Made by a program: the position numbers and the translations under genes. Below, piece after piece: positions 53,540 to 62,102 of a stretch of 64,000 bases of DNA. A model generated the notes under the pieces. The model did not search any database. It saw nothing but the letters and a program-made list of their open reading frames with translations, and was not told the origin of the DNA. Numbering within the stretch: the stretch's first letter is position 1; each line of letters starts with the position of its first letter. The stretch lies in the NCBI GenBank assembly GCA_963827585.1, contig CAWHCK010000060.1, positions 124,001-188,000 of the forward strand. Reading direction: 5' to 3'. Source of the DNA: VAZQ01 sp963827585. GTDB lineage: Bacteria > Pseudomonadota > Alphaproteobacteria > Rhizobiales > Xanthobacteraceae.

Positions 53540-54244
53540 CTACCCTGCGATTTGCTTGTCCGCGGCCGGCGACATCGGCGGTCGAAACAGCACCGTCGCG
53601 ACGAAACCCCCGATCACGGCGCCGATCAGTTGCGCCACGACGAAACCCGGCACGTGATTGATCGCGATGCCGGCGAAGGTCGTGGTAAAGCCGCGCGCCA
53701 GCGTCACCGCGGGATTGGCGAACGAGGTCGACGACGTGAACCAGTAGGCCGCCGTGATGGTCAACCCCACCAGCCACGGGATCGCCTGCGGCGCGTAGCG
53801 GATGCCGCCGAGGATCGCGAGCACGAGGGTGAACGTGGCCACCGCTTCCGCAAACCATTGCGCCAGCCCGCTGCGCGTCGTGGTGCCGATCATGAGCGGC
53901 GCAAGATCGAACATCAGATGCGCGATCACCGTGCCGCAAATGCCGCCGAGGCATTGCGCCACGACATAGGGCGTGAGCTCGCGCCACGGAAACTCGCCCC
54001 GGCCGGCAAACACCAGGCTGACGGCGGGATTGAAATGGGCGCCCGAGACCGGGCCGAGAATCGTGATCAGCACGACCAGGATGGCGCCGGTCGGAATCGT
54101 ATTGCCGAGCAGCGCGATCGCCTGATTCCCGCCGGCAAGCCGTTCGGCCATGATGCCGGAGCCGACGACGGTCGCGACCAGGATGGCGGTGCCCAGCGCC
54201 TCCGCCAGCAGCCGCCGAGAGAGCGGGAACGGCGCCGCGCTCAT
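53540..54244 (-). CDS. aqpS: Aquaglyceroporin of arsenic operons
   Basis: 234 residues, six helices and two half-helices. The two NPA boxes are in SGAHFNPAVSLVF and SFANPAVTLARGF, both intact. In rhizobia AqpS sits in ars operons and lets arsenite leave the cell down its gradient after ArsC reduction, and takes part in methylarsenate passage. The ATG at 54244 is 17 bp after the arsI stop codon. No arsB or acr3 efflux gene is present in the window. Confidence 0.88.
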   Translation of the reverse strand: MSAAPFPLSRRLLAEALGTAILVATVVGSGIMAERLAGGNQAIALLGNTIPTGAILVVLITILGPVSGAHFNPAVSLVFAGRGEFPWRELTPYVVAQCLGGICGTVIAHLMFDLAPLMIGTTTRSGLAQWFAEAVATFTLVLAILGGIRYAPQAIPWLVGLTITAAYWFTSSTSFANPAVTLARGFTTTFAGIAINHVPGFVVAQLIGAVIGGFVATVLFRPPMSPAADKQIAG

Positions 54245-54260
54245 TCGGTTGAGACGGCGC

Positions 54261-54746
54261 TCACGTGGCAACGCTCGCGACGCGAGCGGCCGATGAGTCC
54301 TGGACCGCCGGGGCGGGCTGCGGAGCGCAACAGGCCTCGGCGTGCGCCACCCGCGGGCTTCGTTCGACGCTGACGCCGTAATCGGTGCTCTCGCCGGTGG
54401 TGAAGAACGCCTCCCAGGAGATCCCCGCAGGGTCGTCGATCCAGGACTTTTCGGACTGGGCGTAGCAACACGTCGTCTGTCCCTGCTCGAGGATATCTCC
54501 CCCGGCTTGGCGCAGGCGCGCATAGACATCGCTCAACTCGCCCTTGCTCTCGACCTGGATGCCGAGATGATCGAGGCCGGGCTGCTTGCCGCGGGTCGAG
54601 ATCGCGAAGTTCACGCGCGGATCGTCCAGCATCCATTTGGCGTAGTCCGGCTTGACCACGGCGGGCTCGGCGGCGAACAGCGCCGAATAGAATCGGATCG
54701 ACTGATCGAGATCACCGACGGCGACGTGCACGTGCATGCGCTTCAT
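54261..54746 (-). CDS. arsI: ArsI/CadI-family dioxygenase-like protein (C-As lyase type)
   Basis: 161 residues of the vicinal-oxygen-chelate fold. MKRMHVHVAVGDLDQSIRFY starts the first module; GLDHLGIQVES gives the metal His; and the thiol motif TTCCYAQSEKSW has the paired cysteines that bind trivalent organoarsenicals in ArsI. A C-terminal HAEACCAPQ adds two more cysteines. ArsI cleaves the carbon-arsenic bond of methylarsenite; CadI is a close relative linked to cadmium. Which substrate applies cannot be told from sequence alone. Confidence 0.82.
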   Translation of the reverse strand: MKRMHVHVAVGDLDQSIRFYSALFAAEPAVVKPDYAKWMLDDPRVNFAISTRGKQPGLDHLGIQVESKGELSDVYARLRQAGGDILEQGQTTCCYAQSEKSWIDDPAGISWEAFFTTGESTDYGVSVERSPRVAHAEACCAPQPAPAVQDSSAARVASVAT

Positions 54747-54759
54747 GACGCAGCTCCTT

Positions 54760-55113
54760 TCAAGCCGGAACCTTGATGCGTTTGCTGCGGGCGGGCTTGC
54801 ACGCGGCAGCGGGCGCGCAGGCATCCTTCGCACCCTTGCAGCAGTTTTCGGTGAGATAGCCGAGCAGCGCGTTCATGGTGTCGTAGCGCGCGGCATAGAT
54901 CATCGAGCGGCCTTCACGCCGGACCGTGACCAGACCTGCCTGACGCAGGCGGTCGAGGTGGAAGGTGAGCGTGTTGGGGGGAAGGCCGACCGCCGCCGCG
55001 ACCTCTCCCGCCGGCATGCCGTCCGGTCCGGCCTGCACCAGGCGGCGGTAGGTCTCCAGGCGATGGTCCTGGGCCAGCGCGGCCAAGGCCGCGATGGCAT
55101 CTGATTTTTCCAT
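54760..55113 (-). CDS. arsR: ArsR-family arsenic-responsive repressor
   Basis: 117 residues, winged helix: MEKSDAIAALAALAQDHRLE, LPPNTLTFHLDRLRQAGLVT and VRREGRSMIYAARYDTMNAL. As(III)-binding cysteines are in the C-terminal ENCCKGAKDACAPAAACKP, like the ArsR type with C-terminal thiols. A promoter with an inverted repeat over its -10 region starts one base before the ATG, so the gene represses itself and the downstream arsI-aqpS. Confidence 0.93.
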   Translation of the reverse strand: MEKSDAIAALAALAQDHRLETYRRLVQAGPDGMPAGEVAAAVGLPPNTLTFHLDRLRQAGLVTVRREGRSMIYAARYDTMNALLGYLTENCCKGAKDACAPAAACKPARSKRIKVPA

Positions 55114-55114
55114 A

Positions 55115-55149
55115 TTTCAACGAATATTGAATAATGTGCCGGATGTCAA
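55115..55149 (-). promoter_or_regulatory. arsR promoter and overlapping ArsR operator
   Basis: On the minus strand TTGACA (55144-55149), 17-bp spacer, TATTCG (55121-55126). The inverted repeat TTCAA-N6-TTGAA (55116-55131) covers the -10 box. Transcription should start within a few bases of the ATG at 55113, so arsR mRNA is likely leaderless. Confidence 0.65.
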
Positions 55150-55198
55150 CGCCATTTCGACGACGATCGAAATGATGACGATCGAAATGAAGCCTTGC

Positions 55199-55738
55199 TC
55201 ACCCGGCCGCAGTGGCCGGCGCCCTGTCCGCGCCCCTGCTCTTGCCGATGGCATCGAGATGCTCCTGCAGCACGAGCTTGTCGAGCGAGGCGATCGGCAG
55301 GCTGACGAGGACCGAGATGCGATTGTTGAGCATGCGATAGGCCTCGTCGAAGGCGAGGTGGCGCTCGGCCTCGTTGCCGGTCGCTGCGGCGGGATCGGGT
55401 ATGCCCCAATGCGCCGTCATCGGCTGGCCCGGCCATACCGGACAGGCCTCCGCCGCCGCGTCGTCGCAGACCGTGAAGACCAAATCGAGCGTGGGCGCGT
55501 CGGGGCGCGCGAATTCGCTCCAGCTCTTGGAGCGAAAGCCGCTGACGTCGTAATTGAGGTCCCGCAGGAGCGTGAGGGCATAGGGATGGACGCTGCCCTT
55601 GGGCTGGCTTCCGGCCGAGAAGGCGCGGAAGTGCGGCCGCCCCTCGCGATTGAGGATGGCCTCGGCCATGATCGAACGGGCCGAGTTGCCGGTGCAGAGA
55701 AAGAGGACGTTGAATACTTTGCTGTCGACATCGGTCAT
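55199..55738 (-). CDS. arsC: Arsenate reductase, thioredoxin-coupled low-MW phosphatase type
   Basis: 179 residues from MTDVDSKVFNVLFLCTGNSA; the P-loop is CTGNSARS with nucleophile Cys15. Further motifs: AFSAGSQPKGSVHPYALTLL, FAPRSKSW-like GFRSKSWSEFARPDAP and VFTVCDDAAAEACPVWPG, whose cysteines support the disulfide relay, followed by WGIPDPAAATG. It converts As(V) to As(III). An upstream in-frame ATG (55792) runs through the repeat and is not preferred. arsC precedes arsR on the same strand. Confidence 0.93.
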   Translation of the reverse strand: MTDVDSKVFNVLFLCTGNSARSIMAEAILNREGRPHFRAFSAGSQPKGSVHPYALTLLRDLNYDVSGFRSKSWSEFARPDAPTLDLVFTVCDDAAAEACPVWPGQPMTAHWGIPDPAAATGNEAERHLAFDEAYRMLNNRISVLVSLPIASLDKLVLQEHLDAIGKSRGADRAPATAAG

Positions 55739-55752
55739 GGCTAGGTCCTGCG

Positions 55753-55917
55753 CTAGTGTCCCGATTCCGAAGTTCGTATGATCCCGCAGCACCCTCCGAT
55801 ACGAACTTCGGTATCGAAGGACACTAGCAGCTCTATGATTCTAGTGCCCCTCTTGAACCCGAAGTTCGCAATCGGACTGGCGGCAAAGGCGTGCGAACTT
55901 CGGGTTCGGGGCACTAG
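55753..55917. repeat. Paired CTAGTG/CACTAG hairpin repeats
   Basis: First hairpin CTAGTGTCCCGATTCCGAAG ... GGACACTAG (55753-55829), spacer with CAGCTCTATGATT, second hairpin CTAGTGCCCCTCTTGAACCC ... GGGGCACTAG (55840-55917). The second has a long near-perfect stem. Same two-hairpin design as 30451-30616. The region to 56100 shows nothing else. Confidence 0.72.
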
Positions 55918-56112
55918 TTGCTCTTGGATTGGAGCGAGCGGCCGCGCCCGGTACGTCCCGAAGATTGCAAATTTCAGGAGGCCCGCTTGCAGCGGTGCTT
56001 ATCCGACCGCCAGAGCCAAATGAACCGTCATGATGTTCGCCTATGCTGACGGCGTCCACCGAAATATGCTTGTTGGCCGGGATAAACCCAGCGAGCGGGA
56101 GATGTAATGATT

Positions 56113-56130
56113 CTGTCATCTTACGTCTTA
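56113..56130 (+). promoter_or_regulatory. Pho-box-like repeat before phnD
   Basis: CTGTCAT-CTTA-CGTCTTA. The first half is a perfect match; the second matches at about 3 of 7. It lies 33 bp before the phnD ATG, close enough for PhoB to act at the promoter. Confidence 0.5.
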
Positions 56131-56162
56131 ATCAGCCAGTCGCCCACACAGGAGAAGGCCGT

Positions 56163-57131
56163 ATGGGGTTCCCCCTCAAACTTGCGCGGCTGGCAGTGAT
56201 CCTCGCCCTTGCCGCCCTGCCGACCTTGGCGTCGGCTCAGTTCAAGCTCGATCCCCGCTACACCGATGCGGACGGCGACATGGTGGCCGACACGCCGACC
56301 GCGGCGAAGGATTGGGTCGATCCCGCCACCCTCGTGTTCGCCTATACACCGGTCGAGGACCCCGCGGTCTATGCCAAGGTCTGGCAGGGCTTCCTCGATC
56401 ACCTCGCCAAGGTCACGGGCAAGAAGGTCGTCTTCTTTCCGGTTCAGTCGAACGCCGCGCAACTCGAGGCGATGCGGGCGGGGCGGCTGCATGTGACCGG
56501 TTTCAATACCGGCGGCAATCCCCTCGCGGTGGCGTGCGCGGGCTTCGTTCCGTTCGCGATGATGGCGTCGAACGACAACAAGTTCGGCTACGAGATGGAG
56601 ATCATCACCTATCCAGGCTCCGGCATCGAGAAGGTCGAGGACATCAAGGGCAAGAAGCTCGCCTTCACCTCCGAAACCTCGAACTCGGGATACAAGGTCC
56701 CTTCGGCGCTCCTGCGGCAGCAATTCAAGCTCGAGGCCGGCAAGGATTTCGAGCCCGTGTTCTCCGGCAAGCACGACACCTCGGTGCTCGGCGTCGCCAA
56801 CAAGGACTATCCGGCGGCATCGATCGCCAATTCGGTGCTGTACCGGATGATCGCCCGCAATGTGATCAAGGCCGACCAGGTCAAGACCATCTACAGGTCG
56901 CAGACGTTTCCCACGACCGGGTACGGGTACGCCTATAACCTGAAGCCCGAGCTCGCGGCGAAGGTGAAGGAGGCGTTCTTCTCCTTCAAGTGGGAGGGCT
57001 CGGCGCTGCTCGACGAATTCAAGCATACCGAGCCGCCGCAGGAGAAGTTCATTCCGATCACGTTCAAGGAGCATTGGGCTGTCGTGCGCCAGATCGATCA
57101 GGCGCTCGGCGTGTCCTATGCTTGCAAATGA
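56163..57131 (+). CDS. phnD: Phosphonate/phosphite ABC transporter binding protein
   Basis: 322 residues; signal peptide MGFPLKLARLAVILALAALP, cleaved at ASA-QFKL. The PhnD-like core includes LVFAYTPVEDPAVYAKVWQG, TGFNTGGNPLAVACAGFVP, KKLAFTSETSNSGYKVPSAL and a NKDYPAASIANSVLYRMI segment. Members bind phosphonates, phosphite or phosphate; the pocket residues do not let me choose. AGGAGAAGG precedes the ATG; a longer frame upstream is not preferred. First gene of phnDCEE. Confidence 0.93.
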   Translation: MGFPLKLARLAVILALAALPTLASAQFKLDPRYTDADGDMVADTPTAAKDWVDPATLVFAYTPVEDPAVYAKVWQGFLDHLAKVTGKKVVFFPVQSNAAQLEAMRAGRLHVTGFNTGGNPLAVACAGFVPFAMMASNDNKFGYEMEIITYPGSGIEKVEDIKGKKLAFTSETSNSGYKVPSALLRQQFKLEAGKDFEPVFSGKHDTSVLGVANKDYPAASIANSVLYRMIARNVIKADQVKTIYRSQTFPTTGYGYAYNLKPELAAKVKEAFFSFKWEGSALLDEFKHTEPPQEKFIPITFKEHWAVVRQIDQALGVSYACK

Positions 57132-57146
57132 TGCTACCAATGCTTG

Positions 57147-57980
57147 ATGCTGAGGATCGAAGGGCTCGACAAGACCTATCGTTCGGAAGACGCCGCGTTG
57201 TCCGGCGTATCCCTGTCGGTCGGTAGCGGGGAAATCATCGGCCTGATCGGCCCCTCCGGGGCAGGCAAATCAACGCTGATCCGCTGTGTCAATCGCCTGG
57301 TCGAGCCGTCGGGCGGCAAGGTCTTCCTGGGCGACACCGAGATCACGGCGCTCGGCCGCCGCGACCTGCGACGGGTCAGGCGGCGCATCGGCATGATCTT
57401 TCAGGAGTTCGCGCTGATCGAGCGTCTCACCGTGATGGAGAACGTGCTCTCCGGGCGGCTCGGCTATGTCGGCTTCTGGGCGAGCTGGTTCCGGCGCTTC
57501 CCGCACAATGACATCGCTCAGGCGTTTGCCTTGCTCGACCGCGTCGGATTGACGGACCAGGTGGACAAGCGGGCGGACGCCTTGTCCGGCGGCCAGCGCC
57601 AGCGCGTCGGCATCGCCCGTGCGCTGATCCAGGGACCGGAGCTGCTGCTGGTGGACGAGCCGACCGCGAGCCTCGACCCGAAGACGTCGCGGCAGGTGAT
57701 GCGGCTGCTGATCGAGGTCTGCAGCGAGCGCGGTCTCGCTGCCATCGTCAATATCCACGACGTCGGCTTGGCACAGATGTTCCTGCCGCGGATCGTCGGC
57801 CTGCGGGCCGGCAGGGTGGTCTACGACGGTCCCTCCGATCGCCTCACGGCCGACGTGCTCACGACCATCTACGGCGAAGAAGACTGGACCAAGACCGCGG
57901 CCAAGGACGACGACGATCATGCCGGGGCGGACGATCTCGCCGTCGAGGCGGAGCGGCGGATCGCCGCCGGCGCCGCATGA
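57147..57980 (+). CDS. phnC: Phosphonate ABC transporter ATPase
   Basis: 277 residues: Walker A GPSGAGKST, Q-loop IGMIFQEFALIERLTVMENV, the PhnC-typical LSGRLGYVGFWASWFRRFP, signature LSGGQRQRVGIARA and Walker B LLLVDEPTASLDP. An acidic and Ala-rich C-terminal tail (KDDDDHAGADDLAVEAERR) is an extension over other PhnC. Overlaps phnE1 by 4 bp. Confidence 0.94.
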   Translation: MLRIEGLDKTYRSEDAALSGVSLSVGSGEIIGLIGPSGAGKSTLIRCVNRLVEPSGGKVFLGDTEITALGRRDLRRVRRRIGMIFQEFALIERLTVMENVLSGRLGYVGFWASWFRRFPHNDIAQAFALLDRVGLTDQVDKRADALSGGQRQRVGIARALIQGPELLLVDEPTASLDPKTSRQVMRLLIEVCSERGLAAIVNIHDVGLAQMFLPRIVGLRAGRVVYDGPSDRLTADVLTTIYGEEDWTKTAAKDDDDHAGADDLAVEAERRIAAGAA

Positions 57981-58795
57981 GCGACGGCGACCGCTGCAGC
58001 AGCCTATCCGCGCCGCTGGCGCCCGCCCCCGCTGATCGCGGATTCGCGGCTGCGGTGGGGGCTGGCGTTCGCCGCGCTCGCCTATCTTGTCGTCGGCATC
58101 GGCACCGATCGACGTCAATTGGGCGCGGGTCTCGGAGGGGCTCGGCCGCGCCGGCACGCCTGCTGTCGGGCTTCCTGGTTCCGGATTTTACCTCGCGCTG
58201 GGGCGACATTCTCGATGGGATGATCGAAAGTCTCACCATGACGGTCACGTCGACGGTGGCCGGCATTGCGCTGTCGGTGCCGTTCGCCCTGGGCGCAGCG
58301 CGCAACCTCGCTCCGACGTGGCTTTATCTGTGCTGCCGGGGGGTGATCGCCTTCGCCCGCGCCTTTCAGGAAGTGATCATCGCGATCTTCTTCGTGGCCA
58401 TGTTCGGCTTTGGTCCGCTCGCGGGCTTTCTCACGCTGTCGCTGTCGACCATCGGCTTTCTCGGCAAGCTCCTGGCCGACGACATCGAGGAGGTCGACCC
58501 GTCGCAGATGGAGGCGGTGCGCGCGACCGGGGCGTCCTGGTGGCAACTGGTGGCCTGGGGGGTCACGCCGCAAGTGACGCCGCGGCTCGTCGGCCTGTCG
58601 CTCTACCGGCTCGACATCAATTTCCGGGAGTCGGCGGTGGTCGGCATCGTCGGCGCCGGCGGCATCGGAGCCACGCTCAACACCGCGCTCGACCGCTACG
58701 AATTCGACGACGCCGCGGCAATCCTCATTCTCATCATCGTCATTGTCATGGCCTGCGAGTACGCGTCGAGCTTCATCCGCGGCAGGATCCAGTGA
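57977..58795 (+). CDS. phnE: Phosphonate ABC transporter permease 1, N-terminal frameshifts
   Basis: The frame from ATG 57977 is good only after about 58160: LSGFLVPDFTSRWGDILDGM, TMTVTSTVAGIALSVPFALG, VIIAIFFVAMFGFGPLAGFL, and the permease loop EVDPSQMEAVRATGASWWQL. The expected N-terminal helix RLRWGLAFAALAYLVVGIGT lies in another frame between about 57990 and 58110. Two or three indels therefore damage the N-terminus. The core matches PhnE. The stop overlaps the phnE2 ATG. Confidence 0.88.
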   Translation: MSDGDRCSSLSAPLAPAPADRGFAAAVGAGVRRARLSCRRHRHRSTSIGRGSRRGSAAPARLLSGFLVPDFTSRWGDILDGMIESLTMTVTSTVAGIALSVPFALGAARNLAPTWLYLCCRGVIAFARAFQEVIIAIFFVAMFGFGPLAGFLTLSLSTIGFLGKLLADDIEEVDPSQMEAVRATGASWWQLVAWGVTPQVTPRLVGLSLYRLDINFRESAVVGIVGAGGIGATLNTALDRYEFDDAAAILILIIVIVMACEYASSFIRGRIQ

Positions 58796-59617
58796 TGCCC
58801 GTCCTCGTGCTCTCCAATGGACATCGCGCCTGGCGGCAGATGCCGCGGGCGACCGAGCTGCTGCGCTTCTCGGGCTGGCTCGCGCTGGTCGCGCTCACGG
58901 TGTTCTGCTGGCGGGTCATGACCGCGGACACGATCTGGGACTTTGTCGCGACCGCGCCCCAGCAGGCGGCCGACATATTCGGACGCATGCTGCCGCCGCG
59001 CTGGTCCTATGCCGAGCGGTTGTGGCGGCCGTTGTGGGACACCATCAACATGGCGACCATGGGGACGCTGCTGGCGATCATTCTGGCCACGCCGGTCGCG
59101 TTTCTGGCCGCGCGCAACACCACGCCGAGCGTCGCCTTGATCCGGCCGCTCGCGCTCCTGATCATCGTGGCGTCGCGCTCGATCAACGTCGCTGATCTGG
59201 GGCTTGGTCCTGGTGACCATTCTCGGTCCGGGCGTGCTCGCCGAAATCATCGCCATTGCGCTGCGCTCCATCGGCTTCATCGGCAAGTTGCTGTACGAGG
59301 CGATCGAGGAGATCGACGAGAGCCAGGTCGAAGCCATCCGTGCCACCGGAGCTGGTCCCGCCCAGGTCATGATCTACGGCATCGCGCCGCAGATCGTGCC
59401 GGCCTTCGCGTCGATCAGCGTGTTCCGCTGGGACATCAACATCCGCGAATCCACCGTTCTGGGCCTGGTCGGGGCCGGCGGCCTTGGATTGGCGCTCGAG
59501 TCCTCGCTCAATGTGCTGGCCTGGCCGCAAGTCACCCTCATTCTGCTCATGATCCTCGCGACCGTGATCGTCAGCGAATGGGTGGCGGCGAGAATCCGCA
59601 GAAGCATCATCTTAGGT
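58795..59617 (+). CDS. phnE: Phosphonate ABC transporter permease 2, frameshifted
   Basis: First frame: MPVLVLSNGHRAWRQMPRAT, a helix WLALVALTVFCWRVMTADT, then RPLWDTINMATMGTLLAIIL and ALLIIVASRSIN. One extra G near 59191 shifts the frame, which continues as IWGLVLVTILGPGVLAEIIA, the permease loop EIDESQVEAIRATGAGPAQV and DINIRESTVLGLVGAGGLGL. The end (ARIRRSII) runs into the convergent gene, with which it overlaps; the exact stop is unclear. Confidence 0.88.
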
Positions 59618-60730
59618 TTAATTGCCGCGCGGACCGGCCTGCTCCTCGCTCGCATCGGGCGGCGTCTCCACGTCGGTCGGGGCGAGCGAGGGCAGCGCCA
59701 CGACCGGCGGCAGGTGCGTGCCGCGCACGGCGAGAACGAGCTCGCGGCCGCCCAGGATCAGGAGCGAGAGCGTGAACGGAATGATGTAATAGAGCAGCCG
59801 GAACAGCAGCAGGCCGGCGACCACCTCTTCCTTGTCGAACTCCCACAGCGCGACCAGCATGGCCGCGTCGAAAACCCCGATGCCGCCCGGCGCGTGGCTC
59901 GCAAAGCCGAGCAGCGTGGCGGCGACGAAGATCACGGCGAGCGTGACAAAGCCGATATGGGGGTCGTCCGGCACCAGCATGTACATGGCGAGCGCGCAGA
60001 ATCCGAGATCGACGATGCCGATCCCGATCTGCAGCAGCGTCAGCGGCCCGCCGGGCAACGTGACGCTCCAGCCCTCGCGGCCGACCACGCGCGGGTGCCG
60101 CCACACCCAGACGACGTAGAGCGCCAGCACGAGCAGGATCACGATTGCGCCGCTGCGGTTGAGCCAGGCCGGCAACTGGTCGATAGCGCTGGCGGCGAGC
60201 GGCTCATAGGCGATGCCGAGCCCGAGCACGGTGGCATTGCCGAGCCAGAAGGTCAGCCCGGCGACGAAACAGATCTTGGCGACATCGATGGCATTGAGAC
60301 CCCAGGCCGAGTAGACGCGGTAGCGCACCGCGCCGCCGGTCAATACGCTCGCGCCCACATTGTGCCCGACGGAATAGCTGGTGAAGCCGGCGAGCGCCGC
60401 CACCCGATACGGCACGTCGTTGCGTCCGATCGTGCGCAAAGCGAACAGGTCATAGAACGTCAGCGTGAAGTATCCGCCGGCGACGAACAGCGCGGCGAGC
60501 GCGACGTTGCGCCAATCCGTCATCACCAGGGCCTCGACGACCTCGGGGCCGCTGATGGTATGCAGGATGCGATAGAGCACCACGACCGCGATGGCGATGA
60601 TGGCGAGGCTGAGCACGACTCCGAGCCGGTTCCAGCCGATCCTTCGGTCGAGGAACAGCGCAGCCCGATGCACCGCATCGAGCACCCTGCGTTCACGATC
60701 CTCTGATCCCTGCATCGGCCGGTCCGTCAC
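59618..60730 (-). CDS. Lysylphosphatidylglycerol synthase transmembrane-region (UPF0104) protein
   Basis: 370 residues with eight or more helices. DWRNVALAALFVAGGYFTLT FYDLFALRTIGR, SYSVGHNVGASVLTGGAVRY RVYSAWGL and LLGFASHAPGGIGVFDAAML match the flippase half of MprF and the UPF0104 family, without the C-terminal synthase. It may move lipids across the inner membrane; the substrate is unknown. Convergent with phnE2; the C-terminal 30 residues are disordered. The 60731-61036 stretch holds no further gene. Confidence 0.88.
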   Translation of the reverse strand: MTDRPMQGSEDRERRVLDAVHRAALFLDRRIGWNRLGVVLSLAIIAIAVVVLYRILHTISGPEVVEALVMTDWRNVALAALFVAGGYFTLTFYDLFALRTIGRNDVPYRVAALAGFTSYSVGHNVGASVLTGGAVRYRVYSAWGLNAIDVAKICFVAGLTFWLGNATVLGLGIAYEPLAASAIDQLPAWLNRSGAIVILLVLALYVVWVWRHPRVVGREGWSVTLPGGPLTLLQIGIGIVDLGFCALAMYMLVPDDPHIGFVTLAVIFVAATLLGFASHAPGGIGVFDAAMLVALWEFDKEEVVAGLLLFRLLYYIIPFTLSLLILGGRELVLAVRGTHLPPVVALPSLAPTDVETPPDASEEQAGPRGN

Positions 60731-61036
60731 GTCATCTCCCGGGAGGTTCCGCAGTCCTCATATCGTCGTTGCCACGCCCGATTTCCAATCCTGGCGTTGC
60801 AACGACCCCCCGTAAGCGGGCGGTGCGAGCCGATGGACGGCAACGATTAGCAAAACTCCCGTGCGCGCGCGAGGCTCTCGCCTGCGACAGGTCCGCTCGC
60901 TCGCCCAGGATTTGCCACATGCCCTATCTGCCGGTCGCGGCGGCGATCTGATAGGGTCGCGGCCGGTTGCCGGCAGCGCAAAATGGCCGCGCGCGGCCGG
61001 TAAAGACGCTGGGCCTGCCGAGACTGGGAGAACGCC

Positions 61037-62098
61037 ATGACCTCGACCTACCTGCCGCCCGACCATGCAATTGCGCGCCGCACCGTTCTCAAGGGAGCGG
61101 GGCTGGGGGTCGGGGCGGGGCTGGCATCGGGCCTTGCGTCCACGGCGCAGGCGCAGACGACCGGCGCCGGGGTGGCACAAGCGAGCGACGGCCCGATCTG
61201 GAGCGCCGAATACTGGGCCAAGAAGGGGGACGTCGCGCTCAATCTCTGGCGCAAGCGCGTCGGCGCGCCGAAACCGGGCGAAGCGCCGCTCCCGCTCATC
61301 TTCCTGGTGCACGGCTCCTCGAATTCGGCGCGGTCCTCGTACGACCTGACCGTGCCGGGCAAGGGCGAGTACTCGCTCATGAACGTGCTCGCGCGCTACG
61401 GCTACGACGTGTGGACGATGGACCACGACGGTTACGGCCACTCCGGCAGTTCGGGAAACAACTCCGACATCGCCAGCGGCGTCGAGGACCTCAAGGCCGC
61501 CATCCCGGTGGTGGCGCACGAGAGCGGGCAGCCGAAGATGCATTTCTACGGCACCTCGTCCGGCGCCATCCGCGCCGCGGCCTTCGCGCAGGCGCAGCCC
61601 GAGCGGGTGGACCGGCTGGTGCTGGTCGCCTTCACCTATAAGGGCACCGGCGCGCCCGAAATCGGCAACCGCGCACGACAAGTCGAGCTCTACCGCAACA
61701 ACAATCGCCGCAAGCGCGACGCGGCCATGATCCGTTCGATCTTCACGCGCGACGGCCACGCCGCGAGCTACGACATGGCCGTGCCCGAGGCGATCGCGGC
61801 CGCCGAGCTCAAGTTCGGTGACCAGGTGCCGACCGGAACCTATCTCGACATGGCGGCCCATCTGCCGCTGGTCGATCCCAAGAAGGTGCTCGCGCCGGTG
61901 CTGATGCTCCGCGGCGTCCACGACGGCAACTCCACCACCGAGGACCTGCTCGATTTCTATCAGCAGCTGCCGAACGGCGACCGCCAGTTCGTGATCCTGC
62001 CGCACACCGCGCACAGCCCGGGCTACAGCAACAACCGCCACCTGCTGTGGTACGCGACGCGCAATTTTCTCGCCGCGCCGCAGCCGGTCGCGAGCTGA
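61037..62098 (+). CDS. Tat-exported alpha/beta hydrolase
   Basis: 353 residues. Twin-arginine signal ARRTVLKGAGLGVGAGLASG. The fold shows oxyanion HGSSNSARSS, nucleophile elbow YGTSSGAIRAAAF (Ser), an acid in MLRGVHDGNSTTEDLLDF and the catalytic His in ILPHTAHSPGY. Secreted serine hydrolases of this type act on esters or on sulfonate/amide bonds; no substrate can be named. GGGAGA precedes the ATG. Confidence 0.88.
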   Translation: MTSTYLPPDHAIARRTVLKGAGLGVGAGLASGLASTAQAQTTGAGVAQASDGPIWSAEYWAKKGDVALNLWRKRVGAPKPGEAPLPLIFLVHGSSNSARSSYDLTVPGKGEYSLMNVLARYGYDVWTMDHDGYGHSGSSGNNSDIASGVEDLKAAIPVVAHESGQPKMHFYGTSSGAIRAAAFAQAQPERVDRLVLVAFTYKGTGAPEIGNRARQVELYRNNNRRKRDAAMIRSIFTRDGHAASYDMAVPEAIAAAELKFGDQVPTGTYLDMAAHLPLVDPKKVLAPVLMLRGVHDGNSTTEDLLDFYQQLPNGDRQFVILPHTAHSPGYSNNRHLLWYATRNFLAAPQPVAS

Positions 62099-62102
62099 TA
62101 TC

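Noticed and set aside
59204..60706. A 500-residue frame continuing past phnE2
   Set aside because: Only the first 130 codons match the permease. The rest is antisense to the UPF0104 gene and is composed of charged low-complexity residues.
60758..62041. A 427-residue minus-strand frame
   Set aside because: Antisense to the Tat-exported hydrolase and without recognisable motifs.
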